Shown here piece by piece: positions 1-7,918 of a stretch of 64,000 nucleotides of DNA. Within the stretch, counting starts at the first letter, position 1; every line of letters starts with the position of its first letter. This stretch comes from Nostoc foliaceum FACHB-393 (GTDB lineage Bacteria; Cyanobacteriota; Cyanobacteriia; Cyanobacteriales; Nostocaceae): the NCBI RefSeq assembly GCF_014698505.1, contig NZ_JACJTD010000016.1:1-64000 (forward strand). The letters run 5' to 3'. The notes under the pieces were generated by a model. The model did no database searches, had not been told where the DNA came from, and saw only the letters and a list, made by a program, of their open reading frames with translations. Made by a program: the position numbers and the translations under genes.

Positions 1-190
1 GGATTCCATCGATGTCTACTGGAGGTGCAGCGATGAAGGCGATTACGAAGCAAGCTGTTGCGGCTAGCAGGGTGGGGATCATGACTACGCCGAACCAACC
101 GATGTAGATACGGTTATTGGTGCTGGTGATCCAGCTACAAAACCGCTCCCATACGTTGGCGCTTTCGCGACGTTGTAAGGTTGTTGTCAT
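1..190 (-). CDS. psbA: Photosystem II D1 protein, N-terminal part (runs off the left edge)
   Basis: The minus strand from an ATG at 190 encodes 63 residues beginning [20 protein letters not shown], followed by [15 protein letters not shown] and a first membrane segment. This is the highly conserved N-terminus of D1, the reaction-centre subunit that binds the redox cofactors of photosystem II in the thylakoid membrane. The rest of the gene lies outside the window, so the isoform-defining residue near position 130 cannot be read. The identification is secure from the sequence. Confidence 0.97.
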   Translation of the reverse strand, partial: MTTTLQRRESANVWERFCSWITSTNNRIYIGWFGVVMIPTLLAATACFVIAFIAAPPVDIDGI

Positions 191-248
191 TGTTTTATAA
201 ATGCGATTATTTGCGAATGAATTAGGTAGGTTTGACTACCTGTTACAC

Positions 249-277
249 ATCTTAAAGAATTTATTTCGTTTTGTAAA
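249..277 (-). promoter_or_regulatory. Probable psbA promoter
   Basis: On the minus strand TTTACA (277-272) is followed after 17 bases by TAAGAT (254-249), a good sigma-70 type -35/-10 pair about 60 bases upstream of the psbA ATG. Between promoter and gene, 223-240 forms a short hairpin (AGGTAG/CTACCT) that would lie in the 5' UTR. The role is inferred from position and consensus. Confidence 0.6.
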
Positions 278-538
278 GTACTTTCACAAAAAAATTTTTC
301 TTTGGATTTACGCACCTGCAATAGAAAATCCCCAATCCACTAAAAAAGGGGGTGTATGAACCTCTAATCGTTTTCCTGGTAAGCTTTTGCCAAAATAGCA
401 ATCAAGATTGTCGCTGCCCATCTTCTACGTAGCGATGATTGGCTAAGATTTCCCAGCCATAGTTTTAGATACAATGGGGATTCCTAATCGCCCTGAAGAC
501 GGGTTGCGGGTTCGATTTAAGACTCAGTAAAATCTTTT

Positions 539-1300
539 ATGGCACCTTCTATAGAGATAAATTTGCCTGAAGGAGTTTTGCAACGCTTGCAAACAGCGAG
601 AGATATCGTCAACCAAAGCGTTAACTCTTTCAGTAACTCAGTCCAACAAGCTGGACAGTCTTTGCAGGATACAGCAGCTACCACGACCGATAGGGCAATT
701 AATACAGTTACTACAACTCTTGAACAAGCTAAAGGTTCTTTAGAACAAAGTTGGCAACCGATTGATCAATTTAAGAGTACAACATCGGGAGCAGTAAAAA
801 CAGCAATTAGTTCTTCTGTTAATGATTGGCTGACACAACAACCTATAGTTTATCGGTTAGTTCAAATACTAGGTTTGGCAGCTAATCACCCAATTATTAG
901 CTTAGTAATTCTGCTTGTCGCACTTGCTCTCATCTGGAGCATCATCAAAGCAATTGTTCGCTTGATTGAAACAGCTAGTTGGTCAATACTCCAAGTTCCG
1001 TTAAAATTGCTTCAGGCTTTGATGAAAGTTAGCTTTTTATTCTTAACTAAAATTGGCAGTTCTGCTATTCATCGAATCACACCTACTAAAACGATTGATA
1101 ACCTGCCAGCTTTGCCACCTGAAAATTTTCAACAAAATAAGCAACAACGATTGGTAGAAATTTCTAGTCGCTTAGAAGCAATTCAAAAGGAACAAAATGA
1201 GCTTTTGCAAGAAGCCGCAAACTTGATTGCTTCCGACAGTATTGATATAGAAATTTCAAAAATTAAACAGCTAAGAAGCGTTGAATCACATCTTGGCTGA
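539..1300 (+). CDS. Hypothetical protein with one hydrophobic segment and flanking coiled coils
   Basis: I do not recognise the 253-residue product. Residues about 20-85 are rich in Gln, Ser, Thr and Ala with an amphipathic, coiled-coil look. Residues about 117-140 form a strong membrane segment (ISLVILLVALALIWSIIKAI). The C-terminus from about 195 is a charged coiled coil with repeated Leu, Glu and Gln. It could be a membrane-anchored scaffold or shape protein, but no function can be assigned. The gene converges on urtE and overlaps its 3' end by 38 bases. The interval 191-538 upstream holds only the psbA leader and AT-rich DNA. Confidence 0.75.
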   Translation: MAPSIEINLPEGVLQRLQTARDIVNQSVNSFSNSVQQAGQSLQDTAATTTDRAINTVTTTLEQAKGSLEQSWQPIDQFKSTTSGAVKTAISSSVNDWLTQQPIVYRLVQILGLAANHPIISLVILLVALALIWSIIKAIVRLIETASWSILQVPLKLLQALMKVSFLFLTKIGSSAIHRITPTKTIDNLPALPPENFQQNKQQRLVEISSRLEAIQKEQNELLQEAANLIASDSIDIEISKIKQLRSVESHLG

Positions 1301-1961
1301 GTTCGGCTGTGGAACCGGAAGCGACAATACCACCTTTTTGCATAGCGTAATAGTAATCAGCCTGACGGACAAAGTGCAAATGCTGCTCTACCAATAAAAC
1401 TGAAATACCTGTGGTTTCGACAATGCGACGGACTGCGGCTTCAATTTCTAGGATGATGGAGGGTTGAATACCTTCAGTGGGTTCATCTAAGACGAGTAGT
1501 TGAGGTTCTCCCATTAGAGCACGTGCGATCGCTAATTGTTGCTGCTGTCCCCCACTCAAATCGCCACCCATCCGCGAAAGCATGGTTTTTAACACCGGAA
1601 ATAAGCTAAAAACTTCCTCTGGAATTTCTGCTTTTTTTACTGGTTTGCGTCTGGCTTCCAACCCCAGCAGTAGATTTTCTTTGACTGTCAACCGGGGGAT
1701 AATTTCTCGTCCTTGGGGGACATAACCAATTCCCAACTTTGCCCTTTGGTCTGGAGATTTTGAGTTGATTAATTCTTCAGCTAAGTTAATAGTACCGCTG
1801 CGGGGTTTGAGTAAACCCATAATTGTTTTGAGTAAAGTAGATTTCCCTACGCCATTGCGTCCAATTAGGCAAACCATTTGCCCAGATGGTACGCTTAAAT
1901 CTACATTGCGGAGAATGTGGCTTTCGCCGTAGTAAACGTTGAGGTTAGAGATTTTTAGCAT
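1263..1961 (-). CDS. urtE: Urea ABC transporter ATP-binding protein UrtE
   Basis: This 232-residue protein is one of two cytoplasmic ATPases that power urea uptake. It has Walker A GRNGVGKST near residue 34, the ABC signature LSGGQQQQLAIARAL, Walker B LLVLDEP and the switch His in VEQH. The compact LivF-like length is normal for UrtE. The gene is last in the urt order but is detached from urtD by about 1.1 kb of decayed toxin-antitoxin and Uma2-like DNA, so it may need its own promoter or read-through. The ATG at 1961 is the natural family start. Confidence 0.93.
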   Translation of the reverse strand: MLKISNLNVYYGESHILRNVDLSVPSGQMVCLIGRNGVGKSTLLKTIMGLLKPRSGTINLAEELINSKSPDQRAKLGIGYVPQGREIIPRLTVKENLLLGLEARRKPVKKAEIPEEVFSLFPVLKTMLSRMGGDLSGGQQQQLAIARALMGEPQLLVLDEPTEGIQPSIILEIEAAVRRIVETTGISVLLVEQHLHFVRQADYYYAMQKGGIVASGSTAELSQDVIQRFLAV

Positions 1962-2009
1962 TAGAAATTACGTAGATATTAAAATTTCATGCAGAGGTAG
2001 AGCGCAGTA

Positions 2010-2371
2010 TTAGCTTACTGACCCTAACAAACGAGTAAAACCTTCTTGCTCAAAGTGTTTATCAGTTGTTAATGCCTACATAACGAATAGGTTTTATCGT
2101 GTCTTGATAACAATAAATCTATTGCTTCTCGATGTAGCGGCTCATCAACCCATACAATTTGAACGTTTGAATTGTTGATTAGTTCAAGGCTGTATGACAG
2201 TACAGTTGAACGGGAAAAGCCTCGAACTAATGCTAGAGCCACTAATTCTGCTAGAACATAGTTGTGCGTAAGCCGAGTTCTGCTTGTAGTAGAAATCAGT
2301 TCAACTGCTCTTTCATGTTGTGGTTCATCTTTATGGAGAAAGCAGAGCAATCCTGACGTATCAAGCAGCAT
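2010..2371 (-). pseudogene. VapC-like PIN-domain toxin, frameshifted by an internal deletion
   Basis: The open frame from 2371 encodes MLLDTSGLLCFLHKDEPQHE, the start of a PIN ribonuclease with the first acidic residue (Asp4). It runs to DKTYSLC, then reads RH and stops at 2069. The expected PIN tail LTTDKHFEQEGFTRLLGSVS is present immediately downstream in another frame and ends at 2010. The segment normally between these parts, which carries a conserved catalytic acidic residue, is missing. A deletion of a few tens of bases that also shifted the frame explains this, so the toxin is predicted inactive. Confidence 0.85.
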
Positions 2372-2388
2372 AATCTATATTCCAATAC

Positions 2389-2670
2389 TTAAAAGTCATT
2401 GGCGTAAGCTTTTGCCAAGTCAGCATCAATGCTTTCATTGTCTATACCGGTGACATAACCCAAGCTAATTGCACCTGCATAACCAAGTAAACGTTGACGT
2501 GCTTCTTCTGGCTGAGTTTCGGGTTGTAGCTTTGCACCAGTCAGAAGACCATCCTGCCTACCAAGAGATGTCACAATCAATTCTGCTACTGAAAGACCTA
2601 CGGCATCAGCTTGCTGCTGCAAAGCTGCATAGACATCATCACTTAATTCTAGTGTTAGCAGTTGGCTCAT
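2389..2670 (-). CDS. VapB-like antitoxin (probable ribbon-helix-helix type)
   Basis: This 93-residue protein starts MSQLLTLELSDDVYAALQQQ at the ATG at 2670. A TTG six codons upstream is also possible. The N-terminal beta strand followed by two helices (YAALQQQADAVGLSVAELIVTSL) fits a ribbon-helix-helix DNA-binding antitoxin. It lies 17 bases upstream of the PIN toxin remnant on the same strand, the usual antitoxin-toxin order. With the toxin broken, it may persist as an orphan antitoxin or autorepressor. The fold call is inferred from pattern, not from a profile search. Confidence 0.7.
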   Translation of the reverse strand: MSQLLTLELSDDVYAALQQQADAVGLSVAELIVTSLGRQDGLLTGAKLQPETQPEEARQRLLGYAGAISLGYVTGIDNESIDADLAKAYANDF

Positions 2671-2788
2671 AGGAATAAACAATTTCAACTAAAGCTAGGG
2701 AAATTATAGCTTTTCTCCACTAATATTCTGAAGCGGTTCGGCTGATTATAGTATGTGGTAGTCTGTGCAGGGTAAGAAGGCAAAGCAA

Positions 2789-3074
2789 ATGACCCAAACG
2801 ACGAAAACCCAAAAACTGCTGACCTTTGAAGAATATCTTAGTTTGTGATTATCGCTACAAGCGGACGGAGTATGCCGCTAGGGAAATATTAGAGTACTGG
2901 ATTGTTGACCCACAGATGCAACAAATTATGATTTGCCAGTGGGTGGAGGGACAGTATGAGGATAAGGTATTTACAGGTGCTACTTGCATGGAATCACTAG
3001 TAATTGTTGATTTGGTGCTAACAGTAGAGCAGGTGTTTAACAGCGCAAATCGACCAGAATTACCAAGCGAATAG
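2789..3074 (+). pseudogene. Uma2-family (DUF820) protein, internally deleted remnant
   Basis: An ATG at 2789 opens MTQTTKTQKLLTFEEYLSL, a typical Uma2 N-terminus, and stops at 2848. In a different overlapping frame the sequence continues as DYRYKRTEYAAREILEYWIV, the conserved C-terminal part of the Uma2/DUF820 restriction-like fold, to the stop at 3074. The central part, with most catalytic residues, is absent. The family is abundant in cyanobacteria and often linked to mobile DNA. The fragment lies opposite to the urt genes and splits urtD from urtE. Confidence 0.85.
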
Positions 3075-3092
3075 AAAATGGAGTCGAGTTTT

Positions 3093-3839
3093 TCATTCTT
3101 CCTGTTTTCCTAAATATACTTCAATCACGCGTGAGTCATTTTGAACTTCCTCAAAATTCCCTTCGCACAGCACAGAACCTTCGTGTAACACTGTTACTTT
3201 CTTGGCAATTTGACGCACAAATTCCATATCATGTTCAATTACTAAAATTGAATGACTTTGCGCTAGCGCTAAAAGTAATTCGCCGATGTTATAGGTTTCT
3301 TCATCTGTTAAACCCGCAACGGGTTCATCAACAAGTAATAAATCTGGAGACTGTGCTACTAACATCCCAATTTCCAACCGTTGCTTTTCGCCGTGGGAAA
3401 GTAAACCTGCTCTGATATCAGCTTTAGGAGTTAAACCGATGGTTTCTAATAATCCTTTAATATTATTCTTTTCAACAGCATTAGAACGTTCAAACAGAGT
3501 AGAAAAGACATTTTTCTTCTTGTTACTGGTTATTTCTAGATTTTCGCGGGGCGTTAAATTCAGGTAAATTCGAGGTGTTTGAAACTTACGCCCAATTCCC
3601 AATCGCGCAATTCGATATTCAGGTAAAGAACGTAGGTTTCTTCCTTTGAATAAAACTCGTCCAAGGGTTGGTTGCACTTTCCCGGTAATCACATCCAGAA
3701 ATGTTGTCTTTCCCGCTCCATTGGGGCCAATTACTACCCGTAACTCACCTACATCCATGCTAAAGTTAAGCTGATTTAGCGCCCTAAATCCGTCAAAATT
3801 AACAGTTACGTTTTCAGTTTCCAATATTTTCGCGTTCAT
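3093..3839 (-). CDS. urtD: Urea ABC transporter ATP-binding protein UrtD
   Basis: The larger of the two urea transporter ATPases. Walker A is GPNGAGKTT, the signature is LSHGEKQRLEIGM and Walker B is LLLVDEP, with VIEHDMEFV carrying the switch His. I chose the ATG at 3839 (MNAKILETENVTVNFDGFRA) because this is where family similarity begins. The open frame extends to 3932, but the extra residues only overlap urtC. With this start the gene overlaps the urtC 3' end by 26 bases, which implies translational coupling. UrtD pairs with UrtE on the cytoplasmic face of UrtB/UrtC. Confidence 0.94.
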   Translation of the reverse strand: MNAKILETENVTVNFDGFRALNQLNFSMDVGELRVVIGPNGAGKTTFLDVITGKVQPTLGRVLFKGRNLRSLPEYRIARLGIGRKFQTPRIYLNLTPRENLEITSNKKKNVFSTLFERSNAVEKNNIKGLLETIGLTPKADIRAGLLSHGEKQRLEIGMLVAQSPDLLLVDEPVAGLTDEETYNIGELLLALAQSHSILVIEHDMEFVRQIAKKVTVLHEGSVLCEGNFEEVQNDSRVIEVYLGKQEE

Positions 3840-4932
3840 GTTGCACTTCGGGGTCTTCTTCCAAGGTGGGATATGTCGCAATTTCTTGACGACGGTTGAA
3901 AAAGGAAATATTCTGACTACGCAACCATCCAACTATGCCGTCAGGAAGGACTGTGACGACTATCAAAAATAGTGCGCCTTGGAAAAATAGCCAGATTTCG
4001 GCAAATTGTTCACTTAAAAAAGTGCGGGCATAATTTACTAATAAAGTTCCGACAATCGCCCCAATCAAAGTAGCGCGTCCGCCTACAGCTACCCAAATTA
4101 CCATTTCAATCGAAAAGGCAATATCCATTGCTCTGGGTGATACAGAACCACTCTGAATGGTGTAAAATGCTCCTGCTATGCCTGCGATCGCACCGGAAAC
4201 TGCAAACACCAACACCTTAAAATCTGTAGGGTCGTAGCCAGAAAATCTTACCCGACTTTCATCATCACGAATAGCTATCAACAATCTGCCAAACCTTCCA
4301 GTTGTCAACCAGCGACAAATCCCGTAAGTGGCTGCGAGAAACAGTACTGTCAACGTGTAGAAAAGCAATTGCGTCTTGGCATCGCTGACCGTTGCCCCAA
4401 ACAAAGTTGTAAAATCTATCAGTCCATTTGTACCGTTGAAAAGTTGTTGTTGACCGTTAAAGAAGTTGAAAAATACGATAGTTCCGGCTTGAGTCAAGAT
4501 AGAAAAATAAACTCCCTTGAGGCGATTTCGGAAAACCAAATATCCCAATAATCCCGCCAATAACCCTGGAATTAGTACCACACCAGTCATTGTCAAAGGA
4601 AAAGAATAAAAAGGTTGCCAAAATGCGGGAAGTTCCGTAACTCCATAAAGCCCCATGAAATCAGGTAACTCACCAGTAGGGACTTGCAGTTTCAGGTACA
4701 TTGCGATCGCATATCCACCCAAACCAAAGAAAATACCATGTCCCAAACTTAGTAAACCAGTATAACCCCAAATCAAATCGATACCCAAAGCCACAATCGC
4801 CAGCGATAAAAATCGTCCCAACAAATTCAGACGAAACTCCGACAGCACCATTGGCATAACAATTATAAGGAAGAGTGCGATCGCAACCACTACCCCCACC
4901 TCAAGTAATAACCCTCTTCCCCTTTTCCTCAT
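3814..4932 (-). CDS. urtC: Urea ABC transporter permease UrtC
   Basis: A 372-residue LivM-type permease with about nine hydrophobic segments. It carries family landmarks such as DLIWGYTGLLSLGHGIFFGL near residue 52, FSGYDPTDFKVLVFAVSGAI and WVAVGGRATLIGAIVGT. It forms the inner-membrane channel with UrtB. The gene lies between urtB (about 105 bases upstream, filled by an interspersed repeat) and urtD (overlapping). Length and start agree with the family. Confidence 0.94.
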   Translation of the reverse strand: MRKRGRGLLLEVGVVVAIALFLIIVMPMVLSEFRLNLLGRFLSLAIVALGIDLIWGYTGLLSLGHGIFFGLGGYAIAMYLKLQVPTGELPDFMGLYGVTELPAFWQPFYSFPLTMTGVVLIPGLLAGLLGYLVFRNRLKGVYFSILTQAGTIVFFNFFNGQQQLFNGTNGLIDFTTLFGATVSDAKTQLLFYTLTVLFLAATYGICRWLTTGRFGRLLIAIRDDESRVRFSGYDPTDFKVLVFAVSGAIAGIAGAFYTIQSGSVSPRAMDIAFSIEMVIWVAVGGRATLIGAIVGTLLVNYARTFLSEQFAEIWLFFQGALFLIVVTVLPDGIVGWLRSQNISFFNRRQEIATYPTLEEDPEVQHERENIGN

Positions 4933-5037
4933 TCTCTGCGTCCTCCCTTCGGGTTCACCAGTCGCCTGCGGTTCGCGTCAGCGTCTCGTAAGAGAGGGAA
5001 ACCCTCCCGCAGCGCTGGTTCACTGCGTCTCTGCGGT
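4933..5037. repeat. Interspersed palindromic repeat in the urtB-urtC gap
   Basis: The whole gap is GC-rich with inverted motifs: GAGAGGGAAACCCTCCC, CGGTTCGCG, and CTGCGTCCT echoed by CTGCGTCTCTGCG. It resembles the mobile intergenic repeats scattered through Nostoc genomes. The transcript would fold here, which could tune mRNA stability between the two permease genes. The repeat class is from memory and pattern only. Confidence 0.55.
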
Positions 5038-6198
5038 TTAAACATCAATAGTACGTCCCTTCTGTGGAAAAATCCCTCCAGGCTTCCACTGTAAAAACAC
5101 AATAATCAGCGCAAATACCATCACCTTCGCCATACTCGTCGTTGCAAAAAAAGTAAATAAATCAGCCAAAGGTTTAACAGGACTCAACAACAAAGCCAGA
5201 GTCCCAGAACCAATTAAAAAATTAGCCGTACCAATCCCCAAAGCAGCCACAATCGTACCTGCTAAATTGCCCACACCCCCAACGACAACAACCATAAAAG
5301 TATCAATAATATAGTTTTGTCCCGTATTTGGCCCTACAGAACCGAGCAAACTAATCGCACATCCAGCCACACCAGCTAAACCAGAACCCAGTGCAAAAGT
5401 AATCGCATCAACCTTTTGAGTTGGGATACCCAAACAAGCACTCATACTCCGATTTTGTGTCACAGCCCGAATTTTTAAACCCCAGCTAGAACGTTGTAAA
5501 AATAAATAAATTCCCGTCACACAGATTATTGTTAAACCAATAATAAATAACCTGGCAAAGGGTAATTGTACACCACCCAAAGATATCCCTGCTTGTAACC
5601 AAGTCGGTGCTGTTACATCCACATTTTGAGCACCAAACCAAGGTTGAGTTGCTGCTAGTTGATAAGTTTGACTCAATAAATTGCCCGTTGTGATTGTCAC
5701 CCCCAGCGATAATAAAAATATCACGGCTACAATCCAGTTACGAACTCTTCCCAAATCTGTGTGGGAATTTAAAATCCATAAACCTCCAAAAAATAATAGA
5801 GAAAACAAAGCTATGCCAATTATTAATACCCAATTCACACTGCGAACAAACTGCTGAAAAATTAAACTAACTCCCCAAGTTGCCAAGAGAGTTTCTAGAG
5901 GCCGTCCATAGAGATAACGAATCACGCCTCTTTCTAGAATTAATCCCACAGCAGCCGTGAAAATAAAAGCGATAATCAAAGCCAAAAATATATAGACTTC
6001 AAACCATACTCCGCCCAATTGCTTACATATATTTTGCACAACAAATGTTGTATAAGCGCCGAACATCATCAATTCACCATGCGCCATATTGATAACGCCC
6101 ATCAATCCAAATATAATAGCTAGTCCTAACGCGGCAATCAATAATACAGCGCCAATACTAATGCCATTAAACACAGCTTCTAAAAATCCTGCTAACAC
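5038..6198 (-). CDS. urtB: Urea ABC transporter permease UrtB
   Basis: A LivH-type permease with many membrane segments. The N-terminus LAGFLEAVFNGISIGAVLLI and the motifs INMAHGELMMFGAYTTFVVQ and VVVVGGVGNLAGTIVAALGI are diagnostic. I placed the start at the GTG at 6198 because GAGGA lies at a suitable distance upstream. A GTG at 6210 would add four residues (RKK plus the initiator) but would overlap that ribosome site. It partners with UrtC for urea passage. The hydrophilic loop around residues 160-210 is somewhat long. Confidence 0.93.
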   Translation of the reverse strand: MLAGFLEAVFNGISIGAVLLIAALGLAIIFGLMGVINMAHGELMMFGAYTTFVVQNICKQLGGVWFEVYIFLALIIAFIFTAAVGLILERGVIRYLYGRPLETLLATWGVSLIFQQFVRSVNWVLIIGIALFSLLFFGGLWILNSHTDLGRVRNWIVAVIFLLSLGVTITTGNLLSQTYQLAATQPWFGAQNVDVTAPTWLQAGISLGGVQLPFARLFIIGLTIICVTGIYLFLQRSSWGLKIRAVTQNRSMSACLGIPTQKVDAITFALGSGLAGVAGCAISLLGSVGPNTGQNYIIDTFMVVVVGGVGNLAGTIVAALGIGTANFLIGSGTLALLLSPVKPLADLFTFFATTSMAKVMVFALIIVFLQWKPGGIFPQKGRTIDV

Positions 6199-6302
6199 TT
6201 TTTTCCTCACTACTTATTCGTAATTACCTGTAAAGTGTGTCACGGCACGAGTGAATAAACATAGCGGCAATAAATATTTTTACCGTAACCCACTAAGATA
6301 AA

Positions 6303-6334
6303 GGGTGCGTTGCGCTTCGCTAGAAGGCACCCTA
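6303..6334 (-). terminator. Hairpin between urtA and urtB, possible attenuator
   Basis: AGGGTGC (6303-6309) and GCACCCT (6328-6334) form a perfect 7-bp stem around an 18-base loop in the urtA-urtB gap. A weak U-rich tract follows on the transcribed strand. It may stabilise the urtA message or cause partial termination, so that the binding protein exceeds the membrane components. Inference only. Confidence 0.4.
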
Positions 6335-6358
6335 TAAAGTTAAAATTGACTAATTCGT

Positions 6359-6397
6359 AATTTGTAATTAATTACGAATTACGAATTACGAATTACG
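6359..6397. repeat. Short tandem repeat (AATTACG heptamers) downstream of urtA
   Basis: About four copies of the heptamer AATTACG lie just after the urtA stop codon. Such heptamer runs are characteristic of Nostocaceae intergenic DNA and recur at four other places in this window. Confidence 0.85.
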
Positions 6398-6403
6398 GAT
6401 TAT

Positions 6404-7720
6404 TTAGGCTTTCTTGTATTTACCACCCTTAGCCGGGTCAGTCCAATCACAAGCAAATCCCTTAGTCTCTTTTACAAATTGATTCCAAGGAACTGGCTCA
6501 ACGGCGTTCGGAGTAGCATAGACAATATCAAACAAACCATCTTGCCTAACTTGACCAATCCGCACAATTTTGGATATGTGATGATTAGCATCCATTGTTA
6601 CTTTACCTTCAGGTGCATCTAGAGTTTGACCAGATGCCGCAGCCCGTACTTTCTCTAAATCAGTAGTACCAGCTTTTTCTACTGCTTGCTTCCACAAATA
6701 AACGGCGATATATGCTGCTTCCATTGGGTCATTGGTCACCCGATTTTCACCGTACTCTTTCTTAAAAGCTGCAACAAACTTCTTATTAGCAGGTGTGTCT
6801 ACTGTTTGGAAATAGTTCCAAGCTGCATAGTGACCTTTGAGATACTCTACACCAATTGCTTTTACTTCTTCTTCGGCAATGCTTACAGACATAGAGGGAT
6901 ATTTTTCTGGTGTCAATCCAGCCCCTTTCAATTGTTTGAAGAAAGCAACATTGCTATCACCATTTAAAGTGTTATAAATCACGCCACCATTGGGCAAGTT
7001 TTGCTTGATTTTAGTTATAATTGGTGTAACTTCTGTATTGCCAAGGGGTAAGTAATCTTCACCAACCGTTTTTCCACCTAAAGCTTCTAGTTGAGCTTTA
7101 ATAATTGTGTTAGCTGTCCGGGGAAAAACATAGTCTGAGCCAACTAAGAAGAATTCTTTGCCCTTATTTTTTAATAGCCAATCAACAGATGGTTCAATTT
7201 GTTGATTTGGCGCAGCACCAGTGTAGAAAATATTTTTAGAACACTCCTGACCTTCGTACTGCACAGGATACCAGAGCATATGATTTTTGCTCTCGAATAC
7301 TGGTTTCACGTTCTTGCGGCTAGCAGAAGTCCAACAACCAAAAACTACAGTGACTTTATCTTGATCTATTAGCTTGGTTGCCTTTTCTCTAAAAGTATCC
7401 CAGTTAGAAGCACCATCTTCGGTAACTGCTTCAATTTGTTTACCCAAGATACCACCAGCGGCGTTAATTTCTTTGATTGCTAATTTTTCAGCATCGACAA
7501 CGCTTTTTTCACTAATAGCCATTGTGCCACTAAGGGAGTGCAAAATACCTACTTTGATGGTGCCACCAGCAGTAGCAGCAGCTGGAGATGCAGCAGGAGG
7601 TGCAGCTGGACTCTCTGTAGCAGTTGGGGAATTATTCGCGCAAGCCTTCAGAAAAAAGCTGCTTCCAAAAGTTAGAGAACCGTAGATCAAAAACTTGCGT
7701 CTGTTAAATTGTCTTCTCAT
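6404..7720 (-). CDS. urtA: Urea ABC transporter substrate-binding protein UrtA
   Basis: A 438-residue periplasmic urea receptor of the amide-binding LivJ/AmiC fold. The N-terminus has a twin-arginine motif (NRRKFL) and a lipobox ending at Cys27 (FLKAC), so it is probably a Tat-exported lipoprotein. A Pro/Ala/Ser linker follows, then [20 protein letters not shown], the start of the binding domain, and the family segment [17 protein letters not shown]. It is first in the urt operon and delivers urea to UrtB/UrtC. The 198-base leader carries a weak NtcA-like site. Confidence 0.95.
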   Translation of the reverse strand: MRRQFNRRKFLIYGSLTFGSSFFLKACANNSPTATESPAAPPAASPAAATAGGTIKVGILHSLSGTMAISEKSVVDAEKLAIKEINAAGGILGKQIEAVTEDGASNWDTFREKATKLIDQDKVTVVFGCWTSASRKNVKPVFESKNHMLWYPVQYEGQECSKNIFYTGAAPNQQIEPSVDWLLKNKGKEFFLVGSDYVFPRTANTIIKAQLEALGGKTVGEDYLPLGNTEVTPIITKIKQNLPNGGVIYNTLNGDSNVAFFKQLKGAGLTPEKYPSMSVSIAEEEVKAIGVEYLKGHYAAWNYFQTVDTPANKKFVAAFKKEYGENRVTNDPMEAAYIAVYLWKQAVEKAGTTDLEKVRAAASGQTLDAPEGKVTMDANHHISKIVRIGQVRQDGLFDIVYATPNAVEPVPWNQFVKETKGFACDWTDPAKGGKYKKA

Positions 7721-7799
7721 ATCTTGATAAATTTTCCTCTTGATGAATCAACTAACTTAATAGAAAGCTGACAATATCAAACTTTAAAGTGTGATGATA

Positions 7800-7813
7800 G
7801 TGCGATAGTTTAC
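7800..7813 (-). promoter_or_regulatory. Weak NtcA-like site upstream of urtA
   Basis: On the minus strand GTA-N8-CAC differs by one base from the NtcA consensus GTA-N8-TAC. About 23 bases downstream lies GATATT, a plausible -10 element at the spacing usual for class II NtcA promoters. In other cyanobacteria urt genes are nitrogen-controlled through NtcA, which motivates the call. The imperfect half site keeps confidence low. Confidence 0.35.
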
Positions 7814-7918
7814 TAGTAAAAAGTGACTTCTTATACAAAATGCCTAATTTTTGTAATAAAAAAATAACTTTATAATATTAATCTTTGTTAAGCCTAGTAT
7901 TGTGATGTGAAATTATTG

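Noticed and set aside
500..530. GGTTCGATT resembling a tRNA T-loop
   Set aside because: The flanking bases do not form the T-stem, acceptor stem or anticodon arm.
7851..7866. GTAATAAAAAAATAAC as a second NtcA site upstream of urtA
   Set aside because: The spacing is nine rather than eight bases and the right half reads TAA.
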